From Egbenema bharatensis (lineage in GTDB: Bacteria; Cyanobacteriota; Cyanobacteriia; Elainellales; Elainellaceae), in assembly GCF_048077055.1 (NCBI RefSeq), contig NZ_CP182236.1, positions 6,138,001 through 6,202,000 on the forward strand: 64,000 bases of DNA, given 5' to 3'. Under the pieces are notes generated by a model, which saw nothing but the letters and a program-made list of their open reading frames with translations, was not told the DNA's origin and searched no databases. Every line of letters begins with the position of its first letter. Position 1 is the first letter of the stretch. A program made the position numbers and the translations under genes. Of this stretch, positions 43,261 to 51,342 are shown one piece after another.

Positions 43261-45280
43261 TCATCCCCGCAAAATGCTCCTGCAACAACTTATGAATAAA
43301 CCGATACCGACCACCGACCCGTTGTAGGAAGAGCCGCTCGGTGCTGTAGTTGAGGAAACGGGCATAGTTCCAGGGAATAAGGTGATTTTTATAGAGAAGT
43401 ACTCGTAGAACGAAGTGTTGGATGCAGACTTGTCCACCACTGCTCAAACCACTTATCAAACCCAAAAACAGACCTAACATTAGACCAAAACTTAGCCCTT
43501 CAATCAGCCCACCAAATAAACCATCAATCAAACCACTACTCAAACCGAAAATTAAACCAAAAACCAGTCCAACGCTTAACCCAACACTCAGTCCCATGGA
43601 AGCAGAAGTTCTAGCTAATTGTTTGATAGCCTGATTGGGAACTTTTGAAGTGGTCGTTTCACTAACTAACCCAACAAACAAGCCACAAAACAGCCCCGCA
43701 AACAGCCCTAAAAATAGTCCAACGCTTAGACCAGCACTCAACCCTAAAAACAAACTAAAAATTAGCCCATAGAACAAACCACCAAACAGACCAAAAAATA
43801 ACCCGACACGTAGAAAGTTTTGCCAAGACCATTTCAAAATTTCTGTAGGTTCGATACCATCACTTAGCCCAATTGACCATATAAAAACCAATCTCTCGAA
43901 AATCAGTTTTCCACCACTTTGTTCATTGATCTTATTGAGCAGCCTTTTGAGTATTTCATAAGCTTTCGAGTCAAATAGTTCCAAACCTAGCCCGCCAACC
44001 AGCCCACCCATCAACGCACCACCTGTTCCACCCACCTGTCCACCACTTAATCCACCACCTAACTGACCAGTTAGTCCACCAATTACACCGAAAATGAGTC
44101 CACCTGCCGATACACCGATCAGCCCACCAATCAGTCCGCCAATCAGTCTGCTACCCGATCGATACATCCACATTTGCCCCTTAGGCAGCATTGAGGGCTG
44201 TAGCTCCTCAATCAAGAACTCAGTTCCCTCCATTTGTCGAGCCATCCAAACCAACCATTGCCTTGTTTCCCTGGCAGTCGGAGCCTTTCGTTTGCCATAG
44301 GCACGGCTTTCAAACTGGCGATGCAACATCCGTTCCACATAGGCATCCAGCAAAAACGGTAATGGGTCACTTGCCGTCTGTAATTGCTGCCACTGAGCCT
44401 CACTATGTTGGGGATATGCCAAAACCGTCACACTCAAAAGCAACGGCGCACGAACAAACTCCAGCAATACAGAATGCTGGCTCAGAAATTGCCACAGATC
44501 AGTGCGATCGACCTTTTCCAGATAGGTTTGAATTTGCCCATCCCCCAACGCCTTCAAACAAATTGCCCCGTTTAGCTGCAACTGACGGTTCAGGTTCTCG
44601 TATTCCGCCAACCGACTGCACACTACCGCCTGAAGCGGAGCCGCCTCCCCCTGCAAAAACTCATTAATCCGAATAATGCACTGTTCCTGCCGTTCCGGGG
44701 CAACCTCATCCAACCCATCCAGCAATGGCAACAGTTGACGTTCATTCACCCACAGTTGCGCCAGTTTCCGGCTTGCTCCATACTTCGATCGCAGCTCCGC
44801 CACCATCCACTCCCGAATCGGCTGTTTTTCATCCCGCCAACTCGACAGGTTAAACAAAACCGGAATGGGATGATTAATTTCTTGCCATGCCCAATCGACC
44901 AACACCTTCGCCAAATCCAGCAGCGTCGTGGTTTTCCCTGCTCCGGGTTGTCCCAAAATCAGCAGCTTACCCCCAATCGCCGCATCATCAAATACCTGGG
45001 CGATCGTCTTATCTTCCGGCAGAGGCAAGGCGGGCTTCAGTCCAATCCGAATTTCCCGCTCCCAGGGACGATTCACCTGTTCCGGTTGAGCCTCTTTATC
45101 CAGATTAATCAAAATTGCATTGTGCAACGACTGCTCCAGGCGCGACTCAACCTCCTGTTCCACCGCTTGCAGCAGCACTTGTTCATTTCGAGGGCGATCG
45201 GGCTGCCCATGAATATGAACATCCCCTGCCCGTTCAATATTGATCTGATCGCGTCCCCGATTTTTGTACTGTCGGCTCAT
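43247..45280 (-). CDS. NACHT STAND NTPase with N-terminal motif and glycine-rich membrane C terminus
   Basis: The 677-residue protein starts with the short motif QYKNRGRDQINIE (4-16), also found at the end of the upstream small protein. The NACHT ATPase has Walker A GQPGAGKTT (110-118) and Walker B LLPLLDGLDE. The C-terminal half (about 378-640) is repeated GLxxGL, hydrophobic and probably membrane-embedded. NACHT proteins act as ligand-gated switches in bacterial immunity or cell death. It begins two bases after the small gene, so they are one operon. Confidence 0.85.
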   Translation of the reverse strand: MSRQYKNRGRDQINIERAGDVHIHGQPDRPRNEQVLLQAVEQEVESRLEQSLHNAILINLDKEAQPEQVNRPWEREIRIGLKPALPLPEDKTIAQVFDDAAIGGKLLILGQPGAGKTTTLLDLAKVLVDWAWQEINHPIPVLFNLSSWRDEKQPIREWMVAELRSKYGASRKLAQLWVNERQLLPLLDGLDEVAPERQEQCIIRINEFLQGEAAPLQAVVCSRLAEYENLNRQLQLNGAICLKALGDGQIQTYLEKVDRTDLWQFLSQHSVLLEFVRAPLLLSVTVLAYPQHSEAQWQQLQTASDPLPFLLDAYVERMLHRQFESRAYGKRKAPTARETRQWLVWMARQMEGTEFLIEELQPSMLPKGQMWMYRSGSRLIGGLIGGLIGVSAGGLIFGVIGGLTGQLGGGLSGGQVGGTGGALMGGLVGGLGLELFDSKAYEILKRLLNKINEQSGGKLIFERLVFIWSIGLSDGIEPTEILKWSWQNFLRVGLFFGLFGGLFYGLIFSLFLGLSAGLSVGLFLGLFAGLFCGLFVGLVSETTTSKVPNQAIKQLARTSASMGLSVGLSVGLVFGLIFGLSSGLIDGLFGGLIEGLSFGLMLGLFLGLISGLSSGGQVCIQHFVLRVLLYKNHLIPWNYARFLNYSTERLFLQRVGGRYRFIHKLLQEHFAGMRSEC

Positions 45281-45282
45281 TG

Positions 45283-45693
45283 CTACGAACCGCCGATTCT
45301 AGGATTACCTTGAATGGTTTCAATATTAATCTGGTCACGTCCGTAATTGTTGTACTGGCGATCGGAAATGGTCTGGTTTTGGATATTGATAATCTGCTGG
45401 GCAATCTGGCGAACCTCAGTGGCAAACGCTTCATCCTCCGTCATTTCCAGATCCAGATACTTCGTCACCTTCTCCAAAGCCGCTGGATTTCCCTGCTCCA
45501 CCACCTCTGCCAGAGCAGCTTCCACCCGTGAATTTCCCTGAAACTTTGCCTGAATCTGCTCTCGCAAACTTTTGACCAGACTTCCTGCTCCCTTCAAAGA
45601 CTGCTTCGCCAGTTCTCCCGCCCCAGATTTAACAAACTCATTAAAGGCAAGATTGGCGATCGTGGCAACGGCGATCGTAATTCCGGATTCCAT
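45283..45693 (-). CDS. small helical partner of the NACHT protein (possible Bell-type effector)
   Basis: The 136-residue protein has an amphipathic, hydrophobic N terminus (MESGITIAVATIANLAFNEF), a helical body, and a C-terminal QYNNYGRDQINIE (113-125) matching residues 4-16 of the NACHT protein at 11 of 13 positions. An effector with a C-terminal motif next to an NLR with the same motif at its N terminus is the known layout of bacterial amyloid signalling pairs. The effector role is inferred. Confidence 0.7.
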   Translation of the reverse strand: MESGITIAVATIANLAFNEFVKSGAGELAKQSLKGAGSLVKSLREQIQAKFQGNSRVEAALAEVVEQGNPAALEKVTKYLDLEMTEDEAFATEVRQIAQQIINIQNQTISDRQYNNYGRDQINIETIQGNPRIGGS

Positions 45694-45817
45694 AATGATT
45701 TCAATGACTTTTACAAATCAGGAATAAAAAGTTAATTTCCCTCTTTTCTAACCTTGATGCCCGCAGGATGCAAACAATGCAAAGCTCAGTACTGGAAAAT
45801 CAATTCACACTTCCAGT

Positions 45818-46060
45818 TCACTGGACTCGTTCTCGATGCTCATCGGCTTCCCGTCGAGTTCGTGAAACCCACGCTTGAGCGTCCTCTCCCGTCATTGGAT
45901 AAGGAGCTAACCCCTTCAAATCGCTCCATCGAGTTTTGGGTTGTTCGTCGATCGAGGTTGACTTTTTCAATCCTTCCGCAACCTGTCGAATTAATTCCAA
46001 CCGCTCTTCAGGTGTCAGTTGCTCAATCTGTTGTAAAACCTGCTCTAACAATGGACTCAT
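45818..46060 (-). CDS. solitary antitoxin-like protein
   Basis: The 80-residue product (MSPLLEQVLQQIEQLTPEERLELIRQVAEGLKK...) resembles helical antitoxin-type proteins beside VapC toxins. No toxin gene follows on this strand, so it may be an orphan. Confidence 0.55.
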   Translation of the reverse strand: MSPLLEQVLQQIEQLTPEERLELIRQVAEGLKKSTSIDEQPKTRWSDLKGLAPYPMTGEDAQAWVSRTRREADEHRERVQ

Positions 46061-46165
46061 CGCCCCACCTCCTGAGATGGTCTTGAGTCATTAACTTTAG
46101 TTTGGCACTTTCGCTCAGTTGTGCCCTGATTATCTTAAAAATCTGTACCCTCTTTTCAAAGTTCC

Positions 46166-46256
46166 GATCGCAGTTGCCGCACAATTTCATCAGCCAGATT
46201 TCTACTCCAGGTTTGCTCAAACGGGCAGGAAACGGTTCGCCCTTGCTGAAACCAGG
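46166..46256 (-). pseudogene. relic of the 42160-type small gene
   Basis: About 91 bases are nearly identical to 42170-42260 (the 3' half of the 67-residue gene), with a few substitutions and no start. Confidence 0.75.
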
Positions 46257-46280
46257 GGTTTCACATCGGGTCTGCCCTGG

Positions 46281-46314
46281 TTTCTTGTGGGGCGAGCATC
46301 TTGCCTGCCCAGTC
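46281..46314. repeat. GGGCGGGCAAGATGCCC palindrome family copy
   Basis: TTCTTGTGGGGCGAGCATCT onward to GCCCAGTC matches the element at 15971-16004 with three changes. It separates the two small-gene relics. Confidence 0.6.
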
Positions 46315-46387
46315 AGCGATCGGTTGCTTTAGTCTGCTTGCTCATGATAGCGAGGGCTTTGTCGAGATCGGAGGTTTTGATGGATCG
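46313..46387 (-). pseudogene. relic of the 43-residue small gene
   Basis: The translated segment RSIKTSDLDKALAIMSKQ matches the C-terminal half of the 42514-42645 product. The N-terminal half is replaced by unrelated sequence. Confidence 0.7.
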
Positions 46388-46440
46388 ATCGCCTGACTGG
46401 GTCGAGCAGGCGGGGCGGTTGAGGTTGCGACAGGATAGGT

Positions 46441-46669
46441 GCTGGATAATACCCTTATCAGGGGTGTTATCCAGCAAATGTGACGGATAAGCACCCGAAT
46501 CTCCATACTTAACTGTCAAATGTGACGGATAACACCCCAAATCCCCGGACTTAACTATCAATTTTTCTGTTTAAATCCTGATTAAATCCTGAAAAGCTGG
46601 GTGTTATCCCGCAGATCTGATGGATAATCCTGGAACATCGGGGTGTTATCCCGCACTTTTGACGGTGAA
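46441..46669. repeat. cluster of GGTGTTATCC / GGATAACACC sites
   Basis: Five related sites are seen: 46441-46454 (inverted), 46461-46495, 46517-46538 (inverted), 46599-46630 and 46640-46669. The fullest is GGTGTTATCC-AGCAAATGTGAC-GGATAAGCACC, an imperfect palindrome. Such an array could bind a recombinase or repressor. No coding function is seen. Confidence 0.65.
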
Positions 46670-46825
46670 TATATAGTTAGCATTCCACATACTGACGTAC
46701 CTTCAGGGTGAAAGAAATTAGATACTAGATGAGTATTTGTACTTATTGAAAATCTAATTTCTCAGGAGCCTGCAATCTTGGTTTCTGAGTTAGCCTAAGA
46801 ATGAAACTTGTAGCGAGGTCGGAAA

Positions 46826-47647
46826 TTGAGTTTTGATTTCTCTACTGCCTCAGATTCGATCGCGAATCCGCTGAGCTATTTTTCTGATCGAGGCGAAGAT
46901 TATCAAAAATATCGCCTGATTTATCCTGCTTCTGCGATCGATACAATTTTGTCAGATTTGGGATCTCCGACTCAGATTACTGCTGTTGATATTGGCGCAG
47001 GAACGGGGATTGGCGCAAGATTGTTGGCAGATCGAGGTGTTCGGGTTGTAGCGATTGAACCCAACGAAGACATGAGGAGGGCAGCGACCCCACATGAGGG
47101 AGTAGAGTTTCTAACTGGAACTGCCGAACAGACCCCTCTCAAGAATGCATCAGTCGATTTAGTTACTTCGTTTCAAGCATTCCATTGGTTTGATTTTGAT
47201 AAAAGTCTCCAAGAGTTTCGTCGTATCCTCAGAGCTAGTGGACATTTAGCATTAATATGGAGCTTTTGGGATCAAAGCGACCTTGTTTCCAAAGAATACA
47301 CTCGCCTAGTTTTTGAAGCATCCAAAGATCGAGAGCATAAATCCCAATCTGGAATGCAGCTGAAAACATGGTTCAAGAGCATACGTTATCAACTATTTTG
47401 GCAAGGGTTATGGCTGCCTTACTTTACAAACTTACAGCGACATGAGTTTGTGTCTAGTCAATGTCTAGATTTACCAGGACTAGTAGGTTTAGCTCGAAGT
47501 CAAGGATTTACACCGTCTGAAGGAAAAGGTTTAGAAAAACTCATATCAGACTTAGCCGTGTTCCAGCAACGCTTCTACGATCGCCAAGGTTCGGTAAGAT
47601 TGATTTATCGCACACACCTGTATACCGCAATTTCCAACCATACCTAG
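46826..47647 (+). CDS. class I SAM-dependent methyltransferase
   Basis: The roughly 273-residue protein has motif I AVDIGAGTGIGARLL, post-I VVAIEPNEDMRRAA and SFQAFHWFDFDKSLQEFRRIL. Substrate unknown. The start is uncertain (TTG). Higher AT content than neighbouring core genes fits the accessory region. Confidence 0.72.
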   Translation: MSFDFSTASDSIANPLSYFSDRGEDYQKYRLIYPASAIDTILSDLGSPTQITAVDIGAGTGIGARLLADRGVRVVAIEPNEDMRRAATPHEGVEFLTGTAEQTPLKNASVDLVTSFQAFHWFDFDKSLQEFRRILRASGHLALIWSFWDQSDLVSKEYTRLVFEASKDREHKSQSGMQLKTWFKSIRYQLFWQGLWLPYFTNLQRHEFVSSQCLDLPGLVGLARSQGFTPSEGKGLEKLISDLAVFQQRFYDRQGSVRLIYRTHLYTAISNHT

Positions 47648-47659
47648 AGTACTCTCATT

Positions 47660-48049
47660 ATGGATATAAAACCCTTGCAAAAGAAGGCTAAATCACGGGG
47701 CATTGCTGTTAGTGGGCAAGGTGGTTATGAACGGCATATTTTATTGTGTACTGGATTGCGCCAAAGTGGAGGTACTTGTTGTCCTAATGAAGAAGGTACT
47801 ACGACCTGGAAATATTTGGGTAAACGACTGAAAGAACTTGCTCAAGCTGGACACAACATTTATCGCACAGAAGTGGAATGTTTAATGTTTTGTCGAGGTG
47901 GTCCCCTTGCAGTCGTCTACCCTGAAGGAACTTGGTATTGTCACGTTACACCGGAGGTTTGTGAACGCATTATTCAGGAGCATTTATTGGAAGGCAAACC
48001 CGTTAAAGAATTTATGTTTGCTTGCAACCCATTATTAAAAGCTCTGTAA
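47660..48049 (+). CDS. thioredoxin-like [2Fe-2S] ferredoxin
   Basis: The 129-residue protein has HILLCTGLRQSGGTCCPNEEG and VECLMFCRGGPLAVVYPEGTWYCHV, the four-cysteine pattern of thioredoxin-fold [2Fe-2S] proteins. An electron transfer role is inferred. It is immediately followed by the attC-like site. Confidence 0.85.
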   Translation: MDIKPLQKKAKSRGIAVSGQGGYERHILLCTGLRQSGGTCCPNEEGTTTWKYLGKRLKELAQAGHNIYRTEVECLMFCRGGPLAVVYPEGTWYCHVTPEVCERIIQEHLLEGKPVKEFMFACNPLLKAL

Positions 48050-48066
48050 TCACATTTACTATACAG

Positions 48067-48151
48067 GCTAACAACCGCGCTGCACCGGAACTTGTCAACA
48101 TGTCGGTTGAGTTGCAAAGGGTGTCTGCGTCCGGTGAGCGCGACCGTTAGC
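48067..48151. other. attC-like site
   Basis: An imperfect 85-bp palindrome. GCTAACAACCGCGCTGCACC (48067-48086) pairs with the complement of GGTGAGCGCGACCGTTAGC (to 48151), leaving one unpaired G on the left arm, as in integron attC sites. The outer GTTAGCT departs at one position from the GTTRRRY consensus. It lies 18 bases after a gene stop, as in a cassette. Confidence 0.5.
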
Positions 48152-48285
48152 TGGCTCCGCTCAAAGTCTTGCACTTCTCCTTGAAAACTGTCGGCTGGGG
48201 AAAAATATGCTTGAGGGTAATCAGTAGGTAGACAACCTCAGCCGCCAAAACCTTAAAATTAAAGGTAAGTGCGTGAGGACAGCCA

Positions 48286-48537
48286 ATGCAAATTACCCTA
48301 AACCTACCTGATAGCCTCAGCCAGTCCGAAAGCTTTAACCAAAGCGACTGGCTCCGGGAAATTGCCATTGCCTTGTTTCAGCAAGAACGGGTTTCTCTTA
48401 GCCGCGCCAGCAAAATTGCTGGAATAGAAATCATGGACTTTCAGAAGTTGCTGTCCGATCGCGGTATCTGTGTTCACTACGATGTGGAAGACTTTGAGCA
48501 GGATGTTCAGCACCTGCGCGATCGGGGCTGGCTGTGA
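48286..48537 (+). CDS. UPF0175-family antitoxin
   Basis: The 83-residue product (MQITLNLPDSL..WLREIAIALFQQERVSLSRASKIAGIEIMDFQKLLSDRGICVHYDVEDFEQD) is a clear UPF0175 member. These pair with DUF3368 PIN toxins. Its stop overlaps the toxin start. Confidence 0.88.
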   Translation: MQITLNLPDSLSQSESFNQSDWLREIAIALFQQERVSLSRASKIAGIEIMDFQKLLSDRGICVHYDVEDFEQDVQHLRDRGWL

Positions 48538-49091
48538 TCGTTGTCAGCGATACCTCCGCCCTTTCCAATCTTGCCCTTATCGATCATCTCTGGGTGCTAG
48601 AAGCCATTTACCAAACTGTAATAATTCCTGATGCTGTTGCCAGTGAATTAGCAGTCGCCAGCAATCCCACTATTTCAGCCATTCTCAAACTGGACTGGAT
48701 TCAAACCCGATCCCTTAGTAGTTCTCAACTTGCTGACCAACTGCAACAAGAACGGGGCTTAGATGCTGGAGAAGCAAATGCTATAGCCTTGGCACTTGAG
48801 CTACAAGCTGATGATTTGCTCATTGATGAACGTTTGGGACGGCAAGAGGCTGTTCGACTTGGGCTATCTATCATTGGTAGTCTGGGTATTCTGCTCGTTG
48901 CCAAACAAAAAAGCCTTATCCTTCAAGTTCAACCTGTTATGGATGCGTATGATCAACCAAGCTGGTTTTCGCGTCAGCCCTCAGCTATATCAGCGTGTCT
49001 TAGTCCTTGCTCAAGAACCTTAGAAAAGGAACAGCCAAAACAGTCAGTGAAGAAATTCAGCGCCTCTTCAATCCCCTCTTGCTGTCTATGA
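48534..49091 (+). CDS. DUF3368 PIN-domain toxin, C terminus frameshifted
   Basis: The PIN core is present: VVSDTSALSNLALI (first Asp), ERGLDAGEANAIALA and LLIDERLGRQEA. After PVMDAYDQ the family C terminus (INQAGFRVSPQLYQRVLVLA) lies in another frame ending at 49023; one extra base near GCGTATGATC (48946-48955) explains this. The observed product has an unrelated 30-residue tail to 49091. The catalytic part is intact, so activity is uncertain. Confidence 0.82.
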   Translation: MIVVSDTSALSNLALIDHLWVLEAIYQTVIIPDAVASELAVASNPTISAILKLDWIQTRSLSSSQLADQLQQERGLDAGEANAIALALELQADDLLIDERLGRQEAVRLGLSIIGSLGILLVAKQKSLILQVQPVMDAYDQPSWFSRQPSAISACLSPCSRTLEKEQPKQSVKKFSASSIPSCCL

Positions 49092-49186
49092 ATCTTAATA
49101 CTCGTTGGTCATCTCCTGTAATTTCTATTTATCCTCCTAACCTCCACAACGCCGCTGGAGCCGCCAGAGAGACGATCGCTTCCGGT

Positions 49187-49567
49187 TCAGGCTTCTTCGT
49201 TTTGCAGATCGAGTGGATCATGCAATGACAAGCCAGAAATCCACTCAAGATCCTGGCGGTTGTGAGTCACCAATGTCAGGTTATTAACGATAACTGTACC
49301 AGCAATGAGAGAATCGCCTAATGTCATTCGACGTTGTTGCCGCAGTTCGACGGCTTGTATTGCAATCTCATCAGTAAGCGGAAGCATTTCAGATGTTTCA
49401 AAGAACTCAACAAAAAACTGTCGTGCCTCATCAGTCAGACGGTGATAACCCAACACTTCCACATAGCTAATAATTGATACAAAAGGTGCATTGTCCCGGA
49501 TAAACTGACGAATTGCACCCTGGTTGGGATAGGCAGCATAGATGATGATGTTGCTGTCAAGTAGCAT
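49187..49567 (-). CDS. VapC-type PIN-domain toxin
   Basis: The 126-residue product has the PIN acidic residues in MLLDSNIIIYAAYP, ISYVEVLGYHRL, TLGDSLIAGTVI and VTHNRQDLEWI. It is a predicted RNase. The start overlaps the antitoxin stop. Confidence 0.87.
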   Translation of the reverse strand: MLLDSNIIIYAAYPNQGAIRQFIRDNAPFVSIISYVEVLGYHRLTDEARQFFVEFFETSEMLPLTDEIAIQAVELRQQRRMTLGDSLIAGTVIVNNLTLVTHNRQDLEWISGLSLHDPLDLQNEEA

Positions 49568-49839
49568 TATTCCCGTCCGGGCAGTGGCCGATCTTGACGG
49601 GTTTCTCTTTGCCACCCGATCGGATCAATGTCATTTAGAGCAATATCGATGAAAGGGTCGATCTGAGACAGCTTTTCTAGAGCCGCTGCCATGGCTTGTC
49701 CCCGTAAGGCTTTGCTCGAAGGTGATGAGGCAATGGTTATATAAACCTCAGTTTCAGAGGGAAGTTCGGGGGGAGGATCAAGCCAGGTGATCTGACAACC
49801 CTGAAGAATGGCACGATAGATTTGATGCTGAGTAGGCAT
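49567..49839 (-). CDS. antitoxin partner of the PIN toxin
   Basis: The 90-residue protein precedes and overlaps the VapC-type gene (TAATG coupling). The sequence QITWLDPPPELPSETEVYITI resembles the short beta-type antitoxins found before PIN toxins. It is assigned mainly by context. Confidence 0.7.
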   Translation of the reverse strand: MPTQHQIYRAILQGCQITWLDPPPELPSETEVYITIASSPSSKALRGQAMAAALEKLSQIDPFIDIALNDIDPIGWQRETRQDRPLPGRE

Positions 49840-49950
49840 AGGAATCCCTCTGAGCAGGACACGCTCCAACGTTGGTTTTATCGTAGCTTAGAGCAGATCT
49901 CGTCGGCGTGATTGGAACCAGTGGAGTGGAGTCTGAAGATAGAAAGCACA

Positions 49951-51216
49951 CTACCGATCGCCCATCCTCCTAATCCCCGCAAACCGCCGAAACGCAAACC
50001 CACTCACCCCACAACCCACTCCCCCCAGCAGCGCAAAGATTGTGCTGAGCGGTAACACCTGAATCAACGGCTGCACGCCTGCCCCACCCAACGTCATACC
50101 CCCATCAAACCCCGCCAGGAAAAAGCTGTAGATTCTTCCCCGCAAAGCCGCTGGAGCCGCCAGAGAGACGATCGCCGACAGGACGGGAAACAGCGTGCCA
50201 AATCCCAAGCCGTAGATGATTGACCAGAAAATTAAATACTCCGGCAACTGCGACAGTCCAATCAGGGCACTGCCAGAGCAAAGAACACCCAGGCTAACAA
50301 TCCAGCGTTGGGAAATCACATTGCCCCAGCGACCCAAACCAAACCGCACCAAAATCGCCACAAACGCATTCAGGCTGTAAAACTGGGCAGCATTGGGAAT
50401 AAACAGGGGCAAAAAAGTCACCACTCCACCATGCAGGAAAGATCCAATAAAGAAAACGAAGGTCGCTTCCCGGACTGGAAAACTGAGAATATGCTTCCAG
50501 GGAAAATCAGTGGAAGGGCGGGTGAGCCTTGCCTCAGACGCTTGAATTTCAGAGGGTTGAATTGGGGAGGTTTGAGTTGCAGATAATTCACCCCTAGCGG
50601 ACTGGACTTCAGATTGAGCCGATTGAGCCGATCGCACCATCAACCAGGGCAACGGCAAGCTGATCACAAACCCCACCACCGTCAAAATCAACTGCATCTG
50701 AACCACCGCCTCAAACCCACCCGTCGCAAACGCTGAAGAACCCATTAAAGGCCCCAACGAAAAGCCGATCGTATTCGACATCGCCAGATACCCCAGCATG
50801 GCAGTCCGACGATGGGGCGGAACCAGATCTACAAGCATCGTTTGGGAAGCCGTGGCCAGAGCTGCCTGACTGATGCCATGCAGGACTCGCACGCCCATCA
50901 GCCATAGAGGGTTAGGCGACCAGAGATACAGGGGCAAGATCCCCAGCATGATCAGTAGCCCCAACCACAGCACAGGTTTGCGACCCCAGCGATCGAGCAA
51001 CATCCCAATCCAGGGACGAAAAAACAGGAGTCCTGCCGCCAATGCCCCCACCACCCATCCAACGGGAGCCGTTTCTCCCCACCGCTGGATTAAATACAGG
51101 GGTAAAACGGGAAATAACACGGTCACCTGGGTAAAAAACAGCAGCATTCCAGCGCAGATGCAGATGACCCAGAGGCGATTTTGCCAGGGGGGAGAAGAGA
51201 GGGGAACTAAGGGCAT
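49951..51216 (-). CDS. MFS transporter
   Basis: The 421-residue protein has about 12 membrane helices, the GMLLDRWGRKPVL loop after helix 2 typical of drug-exporter-like MFS proteins, and a Ser/Gln-rich central loop (about 205-235). Substrate unknown. It is divergent from pds. A 29-base piece of this gene is repeated at about 49151-49179. Confidence 0.88.
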   Translation of the reverse strand: MPLVPLSSPPWQNRLWVICICAGMLLFFTQVTVLFPVLPLYLIQRWGETAPVGWVVGALAAGLLFFRPWIGMLLDRWGRKPVLWLGLLIMLGILPLYLWSPNPLWLMGVRVLHGISQAALATASQTMLVDLVPPHRRTAMLGYLAMSNTIGFSLGPLMGSSAFATGGFEAVVQMQLILTVVGFVISLPLPWLMVRSAQSAQSEVQSARGELSATQTSPIQPSEIQASEARLTRPSTDFPWKHILSFPVREATFVFFIGSFLHGGVVTFLPLFIPNAAQFYSLNAFVAILVRFGLGRWGNVISQRWIVSLGVLCSGSALIGLSQLPEYLIFWSIIYGLGFGTLFPVLSAIVSLAAPAALRGRIYSFFLAGFDGGMTLGGAGVQPLIQVLPLSTIFALLGGVGCGVSGFAFRRFAGIRRMGDR

Positions 51217-51342
51217 GGGATTTTGGTTAGATTAATGTTCTCCGCGCTGCATTCAAAAATTTATTCCTCGAAATGTAACAGAATGCAACATATAATATGA
51301 AGAACACATAAACAGTAAAAACTGCAAAGGGTAAAGCATTAC

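Noticed and set aside
44191..44667. 158-codon plus-strand frame opposite the NACHT gene
   Set aside because: Antisense shadow of a well-supported coding region, rich in Pro/His as expected from the opposite strand.
46441..46669. CRISPR or integron array
   Set aside because: The units alternate in orientation with irregular spacing, no cas gene is present, and the boxes do not fit GTTRRRY.
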